Of a DNA stretch of 5,687 bases, positions 1 to 5,404 are shown piece after piece. The notes beneath the pieces are model-generated. The model had not been told where the DNA came from and did not search any database. It saw only the letters and a list, made by a program, of their open reading frames with translations. Position numbers and translations under genes: made by a program. Position 1 is the stretch's first letter. Each line of letters starts with the position of its first letter. Origin of the DNA: Patescibacteria group bacterium (GTDB lineage Bacteria; Patescibacteriota; Microgenomatia; UBA12405); assembly GCA_018901355.1 (NCBI GenBank), contig JAHIEZ010000116.1:1-5687 (forward strand), given 5' to 3'.

Positions 1-235
1 CCTGCAGGACGCGAAAGGGGCAAACATCACCCGGGCAGCCTCCATGGCCAAGATGTACGCAACGGAAGCAGCCTTCCGCATCGTCGACCAAAGCCTGCAG
101 ATCCACGGAGGAATGGGCGTTATGACCGGCTCAACCATTGAGAGACTCTACCGCGAGATCAGAGCCCTTCGCATTTACGAAGGCACGACCGAGATCCAGA
201 AGCTCATCATCGCAAAGAGCCTGACGGACCGCTAA
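1..235 (+). CDS. Acyl-CoA dehydrogenase, C-terminal fragment (5' end outside window)
   Basis: This is the last 77 residues of a flavin (FAD)-dependent acyl-CoA dehydrogenase, which oxidises an acyl-CoA to the 2,3-enoyl-CoA and passes electrons to electron-transferring flavoprotein. The first complete codon is at position 2 and the frame stays open to the TAA at 233-235; the start lies upstream of the window. The visible part is the C-terminal helical domain, with the family signature IHGGMGV and then YREIRALRIYEGTTEIQ. The Glu in YEGTTEIQ sits where short- and medium-chain enzymes carry the catalytic base that removes the alpha proton. This known family feature suggests an active enzyme, but the acyl chain it uses cannot be read from this fragment. 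The cyclase gene begins 14 bp downstream on the same strand, so the two are probably co-transcribed. An internal ATG at 44 is only a methionine codon within the domain, not a start. Confidence 0.93.
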   Translation, partial: LQDAKGANITRAASMAKMYATEAAFRIVDQSLQIHGGMGVMTGSTIERLYREIRALRIYEGTTEIQKLIIAKSLTDR

Positions 236-238
236 TCT

Positions 239-245
239 GAGGAGG
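239..245 (+). promoter_or_regulatory. Ribosome binding site of the cyclase gene
   Basis: GAGGAGG lies 4 nt before the ATG at 250 and is a near-perfect Shine-Dalgarno sequence. It sits in the 14-bp gap after the acyl-CoA dehydrogenase stop codon. It fixes the cyclase start and supports translation of the two genes from one message. Confidence 0.8.
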
Positions 246-249
246 AAAG

Positions 250-1047
250 ATGCAGCAATACCTCAAGGACCTGCTGACCAAGGCAACCGTTTTCGACCTT
301 GGGATGCCCTACTTTACCGGCATGCCGCACCATCCGAACCAGCCGCCCTTTGCTTACACCCTGACCAAGAAACACGGCGACATCACCCTTACGGAGGAGG
401 GGGTGAGCTTCTGCAACGACCTCTTCGTCATGGGGGGGCATACGGGGACACACCTGGATGCCAAAGCCCACGTGGCATGCCGCTCCCTTGTCTCCGACAA
501 TGTCGACATCACGGACCTCCAGAGCTATCAGAACGGCCTTCACGTCATGGGCATCGAGACGACGCCGCCCATTGTGAGAAGGGGAGTGCTCCTCGACATC
601 CCCCGCTCTGTCGGCCTTGAAGTGCTGCCGCACGACTTCGGCATCGGAAAGGACGAGATGGTACGCGCCGCCGAGGCCACGGGCGTGGAGATCGCCGGGG
701 GCGATGTGGTCCTCGTGAGAACGGGATGGATCAGGTACTGGAACGACCGGCAGAAATACGTCTCTATGGAGAAGGGGACGCCAGGCGTGATCGAGAGCGG
801 CGCGCGCTATCTTGCGGAGAAAAAGGTTGCCTTTACCGGTTCCGACACGACAGCCTACGACAGGGTCCCTCCCCACCATCTGCCGTGTCATGTGATCCTT
901 CTTGTGCAGAACGGAATCCAGATCATGGAAATGCTCAATCTCGAAGAGTTGGCGCGGGAAGGGGTGTTTACGTTCCTATTCATCGCCCTTCCCCTGAAAA
1001 TAAAGGGCGGGGCAGGTTCCCCCGTGAGGCCGATCGCCGTCGTGTAA
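250..1047 (+). CDS. Cyclase-family metal-dependent hydrolase (kynurenine formamidase-like)
   Basis: This 265-residue protein belongs to the cyclase family (Pfam Cyclase). The family includes bacterial kynurenine formamidase and isatin hydrolase, metal-dependent enzymes that hydrolyse amide, lactam or ester-like bonds of small carboxylated compounds. The metal-binding signature HxGTHxD...H is present as HTGTHLDAKAH, with His64, His68, Asp70 and His74. The Pro common at the third place after the first Asp-region residues (HxGTHxDxPxH) is Lys72 here. Other family blocks are GDVVLVRTGWIRYW in the middle, a PGV...LAEKKVAFTGSDTTA block, and a C-terminal FLFIALPLKIKGGAGSPVRP block. No signal peptide or membrane segment is visible, so it should be cytoplasmic. 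Length is normal for the family. The start is set by a strong ribosome binding site at 239-245. It follows the acyl-CoA dehydrogenase by 14 bp, which points to a catabolic operon. The family call is firm; the substrate is unknown, and kynurenine is not supported by any neighbouring tryptophan-pathway gene. Confidence 0.9.
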   Translation: MQQYLKDLLTKATVFDLGMPYFTGMPHHPNQPPFAYTLTKKHGDITLTEEGVSFCNDLFVMGGHTGTHLDAKAHVACRSLVSDNVDITDLQSYQNGLHVMGIETTPPIVRRGVLLDIPRSVGLEVLPHDFGIGKDEMVRAAEATGVEIAGGDVVLVRTGWIRYWNDRQKYVSMEKGTPGVIESGARYLAEKKVAFTGSDTTAYDRVPPHHLPCHVILLVQNGIQIMEMLNLEELAREGVFTFLFIALPLKIKGGAGSPVRPIAVV

Positions 1048-1054
1048 GTTCTAA

Positions 1055-1083
1055 TTAATGCTTTTTTTATGAATCATTATGAT
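1055..1083 (+). promoter_or_regulatory. Candidate sigma70-type promoter before tctC
   Basis: The gap before the transporter is far richer in A and T than its surroundings. TATGAT at 1078-1083 matches the -10 consensus at five of six positions. TTAATG at 1055-1060 lies exactly 17 nt upstream but matches the -35 consensus at only three positions. Transcription would start near 1090, leaving room for the ribosome binding site at 1103. The weak -35 would suit an activated promoter. This is inference from sequence only, and read-through from the cyclase gene remains possible. Confidence 0.3.
1073..1083. promoter_or_regulatory. Short interrupted palindrome ATCAT-T-ATGAT, possible operator
   Basis: ATCAT at 1073-1077 and ATGAT at 1079-1083 are perfect 5-bp inverted arms around one central base. 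The element overlaps the candidate -10 hexamer, where a repressor would act. Short arms in AT-rich DNA occur by chance, and no regulator gene is present in the window, so this is a weak call. Confidence 0.2.
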
Positions 1084-1102
1084 ATAGATACAGCAATCAA
1101 AC

Positions 1103-1110
1103 AAGGAGGT
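1103..1110 (+). promoter_or_regulatory. Ribosome binding site that decides the tctC start
   Basis: AAGGAGGT lies 6 nt before the ATG at 1117 and is an almost complete match to the 16S rRNA 3' end. It lies inside the longer reading frame that opens at ATG 1069. It therefore argues that 1117, not 1069, is the true start. The 16 extra residues encoded from 1069 would also place a charged, polar stretch before the signal peptide. Confidence 0.85.
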
Positions 1111-1116
1111 CATAAG

Positions 1117-2118
1117 ATGAAAATTGCAATGCGACAATGGATGAGGATGAAAATGGGGATGGTCGGTGGAGTTTGCTTCTTCCTGCTGGTCTTCATGCTT
1201 GTTTTGCCCGGCTTTGCCCCGGCCCAGGAAAAGTATCCCGCCAAGTCCATCAATTTCGTTATCGGCTATCCCGCAGGGGGGTCTACGGATGTCTGCGCCA
1301 GGCCGCTCGTGAACGCCGCCTCCAAGATCCTGGGGCAGCCGGTCATCGTGGTGAACAAGCCGGGGGGCGGTTCGGCGGTCGCCGTCTCCCTCATGAAGAC
1401 CGAAAAGCCCGACGGGTATACGATAGGCATTCTGCCCAGCGGCGCGGTCCTGAGCCAGCACATGCGCAAGGTCCCCTACGACTCGGCCAAGGATTTCACC
1501 CCGATCATGCAGTACGCCGTCTACCTGTACGGACTGGTCGTTCCGTCTGATTCTCCCTGGAAAACCTTCAAGGAGTTCATCGACTACGCCAAGGCCAACC
1601 CGGGAAAGATCCGCTACGCCACGGCCGGGGCCGGGACGCCGCAGCATCTGGTCATGGAGCGATTGGCGATTGAGGAAAAGATCAAATGGACCCACGTTCC
1701 CTTTAGTGGCGGAGGCCCGGCGACCGCGGCCCTGCTGGGGGGACACGTAGAGGCGCTCTCCCAGACCACGGAGTGGAAAAAACATGTGGAGTCGGGGCGG
1801 CTGCGGCTGCTGGCGGTCTACGGGGAAAAGCGGATGAAAAGTTTTCCCAATGCGCCGACCCTGCTTGAACTGGGCTATAAGATCACCGCCCCCAGCCTCA
1901 TCTCCATTATCGGCCCCAAGGGCCTTCCCCCCCAGGTCATCGACACGCTGCACGGAGCCTTCAAAAAGGCGATGGACGATCCGGATTTCATCAAATTAGG
2001 CGATCAGATGGATCAACCTCTCATCTACAGGGGGCCCCAGGACTTAAGCAAGCATCTGGTCCAGATGAACGAAGAGGTCGGAACGTTGATCCAAAACCTG
2101 GGTCTGCGGAAAGAGTAA
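1117..2118 (+). CDS. tctC: TTT transporter periplasmic solute-binding protein (TctC/Bug family)
   Basis: This 333-residue protein is the extracytoplasmic binding component of a tripartite tricarboxylate transporter. It catches a carboxylated solute in the periplasm and delivers it to the TctA/TctB membrane unit. It has a Sec signal peptide: a basic, Met-rich n-region (residues 1-13), a hydrophobic core (about 15-31) and an AxA-type site, with likely cleavage after Ala36 in FAPA|QEKYP. Family blocks follow in order: YPAKSINFVIGYPAGGSTDVCAR (39-62), GQPVIVVNKPGGGS (73-86) with KPDGYTIG just after, TAGAGTPQHL (169-178), and WTHVPFSGGGPATAALLGGHVEA (191-213). The two Gly-rich loops are those that hold the ligand carboxylate through water molecules in Bug structures such as BugD. 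Cys60 in the first loop is unusual against the common aliphatic residue there. The start at 1117 is set by AAGGAGGT at 1103-1110. tctB follows after 13 bp. Bug proteins are very diverse, so the ligand cannot be named. Confidence 0.94.
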   Translation: MKIAMRQWMRMKMGMVGGVCFFLLVFMLVLPGFAPAQEKYPAKSINFVIGYPAGGSTDVCARPLVNAASKILGQPVIVVNKPGGGSAVAVSLMKTEKPDGYTIGILPSGAVLSQHMRKVPYDSAKDFTPIMQYAVYLYGLVVPSDSPWKTFKEFIDYAKANPGKIRYATAGAGTPQHLVMERLAIEEKIKWTHVPFSGGGPATAALLGGHVEALSQTTEWKKHVESGRLRLLAVYGEKRMKSFPNAPTLLELGYKITAPSLISIIGPKGLPPQVIDTLHGAFKKAMDDPDFIKLGDQMDQPLIYRGPQDLSKHLVQMNEEVGTLIQNLGLRKE

Positions 2119-2131
2119 TGGTCCGTACTCC

Positions 2132-2596
2132 ATGGCCAAATTAAACAACGACCAGGTCAGCGGGGCGATCTGGATTGCCGTCGGCATTGCGGTCGCCCTC
2201 GGCTCCCTGCGCTACGGCCTCGGGCCGCTCGAATCCCCCGGGACAGGCTTTTTACCATTCCTGAGTGGTTGCGCCATCGCTTTGCTGGCGTTGATCGGGC
2301 TGATCCAATCGACCCTCAAGCGGCGCAAGGGGATCGGCTGGACGCCGATCTTGCGGGGAGTCCTCTGGCAAAAACCGCTTCTCGTCATGGCGGCCCTTTT
2401 TGCCTACGCCCTGCTGATGAAGCCCCTGGGCTTCCTCCTGTGCACGGTCCTCTTCGTCGGCTTTCTGTTGCGGACCGTGGAGCCGCAGCGCTGGCCCGTG
2501 GTGATTGTCGGGGCCCTCGGGGCGGCCCTCGGGGCGTTCGCCATTTTCGATCTCTGGCTGAAGGCGCAGCTTCCCCAGGGCCCCTGGGGATTTTAA
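2132..2596 (+). CDS. tctB: TTT transporter small membrane subunit (TctB family)
   Basis: This 154-residue protein is the small integral membrane subunit of the tripartite tricarboxylate transporter. Four hydrophobic segments are visible, at about residues 10-30, 38-58, 82-113 (possibly two closely spaced helices) and 121-143. A basic loop, KRRKG, lies at 63-67. This fits the 4-5 helix layout and length of TctB proteins. The SPGTGFLPF block (35-43) after the first helix and the C-terminal LKAQLPQGPWGF tail match the family's xPGxGxxP and LPxG-type motifs. TctB sequences are poorly conserved, so position between a clear tctC and a clear tctA is strong support. No good ribosome binding site precedes ATG 2132 and no alternative in-frame start exists nearby. 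Translation is therefore probably coupled to the end of tctC, whose stop is 13 bp upstream. tctA follows after 9 bp. Confidence 0.9.
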   Translation: MAKLNNDQVSGAIWIAVGIAVALGSLRYGLGPLESPGTGFLPFLSGCAIALLALIGLIQSTLKRRKGIGWTPILRGVLWQKPLLVMAALFAYALLMKPLGFLLCTVLFVGFLLRTVEPQRWPVVIVGALGAALGAFAIFDLWLKAQLPQGPWGF

Positions 2597-2600
2597 GGAG
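2595..2600 (+). promoter_or_regulatory. Ribosome binding site of tctA overlapping the tctB stop
   Basis: AAGGAG lies 5 nt before the tctA ATG at 2606 and shares bases with the tctB stop codon TAA (2594-2596). The arrangement is typical of coupled translation of adjacent transporter subunits. It supports 2606 as the tctA start. Confidence 0.75.
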
Positions 2601-2605
2601 CGGCC

Positions 2606-4117
2606 ATGGATTATATTCAAAGCATCATTATGGGCTTCCAGGTCGCCCTGCAGTGGAACAATCTCCTCTTCTGCTTTATCGGGGTTTTGATCGGCACCCT
2701 GGTCGGGGTGCTGCCGGGACTGGGGCCGACGGCGGCCATCTCCCTGCTGCTGCCCACGACCTTCCACGTGGCCCCTGTCTCCGCGATTATCATGCTCGCC
2801 GGGATTTACTATGGGGCGATGTACGGCGGCTCCACCACCTCCATCCTGGTAAACATTCCCGGGGAAGCCGCTTCGGTGGTCACCTGCCTGGACGGCTACC
2901 AGATGGCTCGGAGGGGAAGGGCCGGTCCGGCGCTTGGCATCTCGGCCTTCGCCTCCTTCATTGCCGGTACGCTTGGGGTCGTCGGGTTGATGCTGGTCGC
3001 CCCGCCACTCGCCGAGATGGCCTTGAAGTTCGGGCCGCCGGAATATTTTTCCCTGATGATCATGGGCCTGACGATCCTCACGTTTCTGGCCAGCGGTCCG
3101 ATGTGGAAGGCCCTGCTGATGGCCGCTTTCGGCCTTTTTCTGGGCTCCATCGGGTTGGACAGCATGACCGCGACGCCGCGCTTTACGATGGATATCGTCG
3201 AGCTTTCCGACGGCATCGGCATGGTCCCCGCGGTCATGGGCCTTTTCGGCATCGCCGAAGTCCTGCTCAATGTGGAACATTCGATCAAGCGGTCGGTCTT
3301 TGAAACCAAGATCCGTCATCTGCTGCCCACCTTGCAGGACTGGAAGGATTCGATCTGGGCGATCATCCGCGGGACGTTTGTCGGCTTTTTTCTTGGGGTC
3401 CTGCCGGGCGGGGGGGCCGTCATCTCCTCGTTCGTCTCCTATGCCGTGGAGAAGAAGGCCTCCGTAACCCCGGAGAAGTTCGGCACCGGCATGATCCAGG
3501 GTGTGGCCGGCCCGGAGGCCGCCAACAACGCCGCCACGGCGGGCGCATTCATCCCGCTGCTGACCCTGGGGATTCCGGCCAACGCGGTGATGGCCATCCT
3601 GCTGGGGGCGATGATGATTCACGGCATGCAGCCGGGGCCGATGCTGATCCAGGAGCAACCGGGCCTTTTCTGGGGGGCGGTGACCTCCATGTACATCGGT
3701 AACACCATGCTGCTGATCCTGAACCTGCCGCTGATCGGGCTCTGGGTCCGGATCCTCAAAGTCCCGTACCCGATTCTTTTCCCGCTGATCCTGCTCTTCT
3801 GCCTGATCGGCGCGTACAGTCTCAACAACAGCGTCATTGAAGTCCTGTTCATGGTCGGCTTCGGGCTCTTGGGGTATCTCTTCAAAAAATTCGAATACGA
3901 GGCGGCTCCGCTGATTTTGGCCCTGGTCCTGGGGCCCATGCTGGAGGCCGCCCTCCGCCGTTCCCTCCTGCTCTCGGCGGGGAGCCCTCTGATTTTCGTC
4001 ACCCGTCCGATTTCCGGTGTTTTGATGCTGATCTCGTTCCTCCTCCTGGCCTATCCGTTGGTGCCCTGGCTTCGCCGTAAGCGGGCCATTCTCCCCCAGT
4101 TAAGCGATGGGGACTGA
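2606..4117 (+). CDS. tctA: TTT transporter large membrane subunit (TctA family)
   Basis: This 503-residue polytopic protein is the large permease subunit of the tripartite tricarboxylate transporter and forms the ion-coupled transport path. About ten to twelve hydrophobic segments run along its length. Hallmark blocks are present: GVLPGLGPTAAISLLLP (about 34-50), YYGAMYGGSTTSILVNIPGE (68-87), GVLPGGGAVISSF (about 264-276), and GPEAANNAATAGAFIPLLTLGIPA (302-325), followed by HGMQPGP (339-345). The two PGxG loops (Pro37 and Pro267) mark the internal repeat known for this family and probably line the substrate site. Length is normal and no frameshift or missing block is seen. The start is fixed by AAGGAG at 2595-2600. 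It follows tctB by 9 bp and is followed by the M20 hydrolase gene after 31 bp. The substrate depends on the binding protein and is not predictable; citrate is only the founding example. Confidence 0.96.
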   Translation: MDYIQSIIMGFQVALQWNNLLFCFIGVLIGTLVGVLPGLGPTAAISLLLPTTFHVAPVSAIIMLAGIYYGAMYGGSTTSILVNIPGEAASVVTCLDGYQMARRGRAGPALGISAFASFIAGTLGVVGLMLVAPPLAEMALKFGPPEYFSLMIMGLTILTFLASGPMWKALLMAAFGLFLGSIGLDSMTATPRFTMDIVELSDGIGMVPAVMGLFGIAEVLLNVEHSIKRSVFETKIRHLLPTLQDWKDSIWAIIRGTFVGFFLGVLPGGGAVISSFVSYAVEKKASVTPEKFGTGMIQGVAGPEAANNAATAGAFIPLLTLGIPANAVMAILLGAMMIHGMQPGPMLIQEQPGLFWGAVTSMYIGNTMLLILNLPLIGLWVRILKVPYPILFPLILLFCLIGAYSLNNSVIEVLFMVGFGLLGYLFKKFEYEAAPLILALVLGPMLEAALRRSLLLSAGSPLIFVTRPISGVLMLISFLLLAYPLVPWLRRKRAILPQLSDGD

Positions 4118-4133
4118 TTCACATGAAATAGGC

Positions 4134-4139
4134 GGGGAG
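4134..4139 (+). promoter_or_regulatory. Ribosome binding site that decides the M20 hydrolase start
   Basis: GGGGAG lies 9 nt before ATG 4149. The competing in-frame ATG at 4107, inside the end of tctA, has no comparable site. The 14 extra residues from 4107 are polar and Gly-rich and add no M20 feature, so 4149 is preferred. Confidence 0.6.
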
Positions 4140-4148
4140 AATAAAAGC

Positions 4149-5276
4149 ATGTCTTTGTATGTCGATCAATTATTGAAACAGCAGGATGCCATGACCACGA
4201 TGCTGCGCGACATGGTGGAGATGGAAAGTCCATCGGATGACAAACAGGCGCTGTATCGATTGACGCGGTATATGGCAGATCGGTTCTCCCAAATCGGCGC
4301 CGCAGTCGAATTTGTACAGCCGGACGCCGGCGACCATCTACGGGCCTCCTGGGGCAGTGGCGATGAGCAGGTCCTGGTCCTGTGCCACCTGGATACCGTC
4401 TGGCCGGCAGGGGAACTGTCCAGGCGCCCTTTCCGCGTCGAGGGCGGCAGGGCTTACGGGCCGGGTGTCTATGACATGAAGGGCGGGGTCGTCCAGGCCT
4501 TTTTTGCACTGAAAGCGATCATCGAACTCAGCATCCGGCCGGACCGTAAAATAGTCTTCCTGTGCAATACCGACGAGGAAACCGGCAGTCTGAGCTCGCG
4601 GGCGCTGATCGAGCAGGAAGCGCTGCGCAGCCGCTTCGTGCTCGTGCCGGAACCGGCGTCCGGGGCTAACGGCGCCGTAAAACTGACTCGAAAGGGCTGG
4701 GGGATTTACCATCTGACGGTGACCGGACGGACGGCGCACGCCGGCAGCGACCACGAAAAAGGCATCAGCGCGGTCACCGAACTCGCCTACCAGATTCTGA
4801 AACTGCAAGCGCTGACCGATTATTCTACCGGTACCACCATCAACGTCGGGGTCATCTCCGGCGGAACGGTCTTTAACGTGGTGCCGGACAAGGCCGAAGC
4901 CCGGATCGACCTCAGAGCCGCCAGTCATGACGAACTACAGAAAACCCAGCAGGCGATACTGGGTCTGGCGTCGGTGACACAGGGCGCGATCCTCAAGGTG
5001 ACCGGCAGGATCAACCGTCCACCGCTGGAAGCGACGGACAGAAACATGCAGTTGTACCGCAGGGCTAAGCAGATCGCGGCCGACCTCGGAATCGAACTTC
5101 CGGGGGTACACGTCGGCAGTGTCAGTGACGGCAATTTCACTTCGTCCGTCGGTGCAGTGACCTTGGACGGTATCGGCGCAGTGGGAGACGGGGCACATGC
5201 CGTGCACGAATACCTCGAACTGAAGGCGATGGCGCCGCGGGCGGCATTGTTCGCCCGCCTGCTGGCGGAATTATAA
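4149..5276 (+). CDS. M20-family metallohydrolase, carboxypeptidase G2-like
   Basis: This 375-residue protein is a di-zinc M20 peptidase/amidohydrolase of the glutamate carboxypeptidase (CPG2)/ArgE/DapE type. These enzymes hydrolyse the amide bond of N-acyl amino acids, dipeptides or folate-like glutamates. All expected metal and catalytic residues are visible: His80 and Asp82 in CHLDTVWPAG, bridging Asp109 in YGPGVYDMKGG, catalytic Glu143 and metal Glu144 in NTDEETGS, Glu168 in VPEPA, and His350 in GDGAHAVHEY. The dimerisation lid domain lies at about 180-290, with GRTAHAG containing His197. No signal peptide is present, unlike secreted CPG2 of Pseudomonas, so it should act in the cytoplasm. 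The start at 4149 follows GGGGAG at 4134-4139; ATG 4107, overlapping tctA by 11 bp, is the alternative. It lies 31 bp after tctA and is probably in the same transcript, which suggests that it processes the imported solute. The family call is firm; the substrate is unknown. Confidence 0.94.
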   Translation: MSLYVDQLLKQQDAMTTMLRDMVEMESPSDDKQALYRLTRYMADRFSQIGAAVEFVQPDAGDHLRASWGSGDEQVLVLCHLDTVWPAGELSRRPFRVEGGRAYGPGVYDMKGGVVQAFFALKAIIELSIRPDRKIVFLCNTDEETGSLSSRALIEQEALRSRFVLVPEPASGANGAVKLTRKGWGIYHLTVTGRTAHAGSDHEKGISAVTELAYQILKLQALTDYSTGTTINVGVISGGTVFNVVPDKAEARIDLRAASHDELQKTQQAILGLASVTQGAILKVTGRINRPPLEATDRNMQLYRRAKQIAADLGIELPGVHVGSVSDGNFTSSVGAVTLDGIGAVGDGAHAVHEYLELKAMAPRAALFARLLAEL

Positions 5277-5351
5277 AAAACCATCGGCGCCTCACTGGGA
5301 TAAACGCCTGTCATCTCAGTTAATCATGGTTCATTCTATTGGCCGAACGCC

Positions 5352-5388
5352 AAAATCAGTCGTGAGTGTAACAAGTCGACTGGATTTT
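5352..5388. terminator. Probable bidirectional terminator hairpin between convergent genes
   Basis: AAAATCAGTCG (5352-5362) and CGACTGGATTTT (5377-5388) are inverted arms that pair over 11 bp with one bulged G, around a 14-nt loop. The arms end in A4 and T4 runs, so RNA from either strand has a stem followed by U residues. It lies 75 bp after the M20 stop and 16 bp after the stop of the convergent toxin gene, where a shared terminator is expected. The stem is only moderately GC-rich and the U run is short, so termination may be incomplete. The rest of the 128-bp gap (5277-5404) shows no gene. Confidence 0.45.
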
Positions 5389-5404
5389 ATGGTTATGTGA
5401 TGTT

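Noticed and set aside
232..891. A 219-codon open frame on the - strand opposite the cyclase gene
   Set aside because: The cyclase frame carries the full family motifs. The antisense product is His/Arg/Val-rich with no recognisable domain.
1055..1068. T7 run after the cyclase gene as a Rho-independent terminator
   Set aside because: No GC-rich stem directly precedes the T run; only weak AT-rich pairings are possible, so I do not call a terminator.
1069..1116. Upstream in-frame ATG extending tctC by 16 residues
   Set aside because: The strong ribosome binding site at 1103-1110 lies inside this extension, and the signal peptide begins properly at 1117.
1051..1953. A 300-codon open frame on the - strand opposite tctC
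   Set aside because: It is antisense to a well-supported binding protein, its product has no family features, and its start region lies within the tctC reading frame.
2252..3658. A 468-codon open frame on the - strand opposite tctB and tctA
   Set aside because: It is antisense to two clear transporter genes. Its product is low-complexity, rich in Arg, Gly, Asp, Gln and Pro with no recognisable domain. Long antisense frames are expected in GC-rich DNA.
5339..5353. Small inverted repeat TTGGC-CGAAC-GCCAA
   Set aside because: The stem is 5 bp and no T run follows on either strand at the proper place. The neighbouring hairpin at 5352-5388 is a better terminator.
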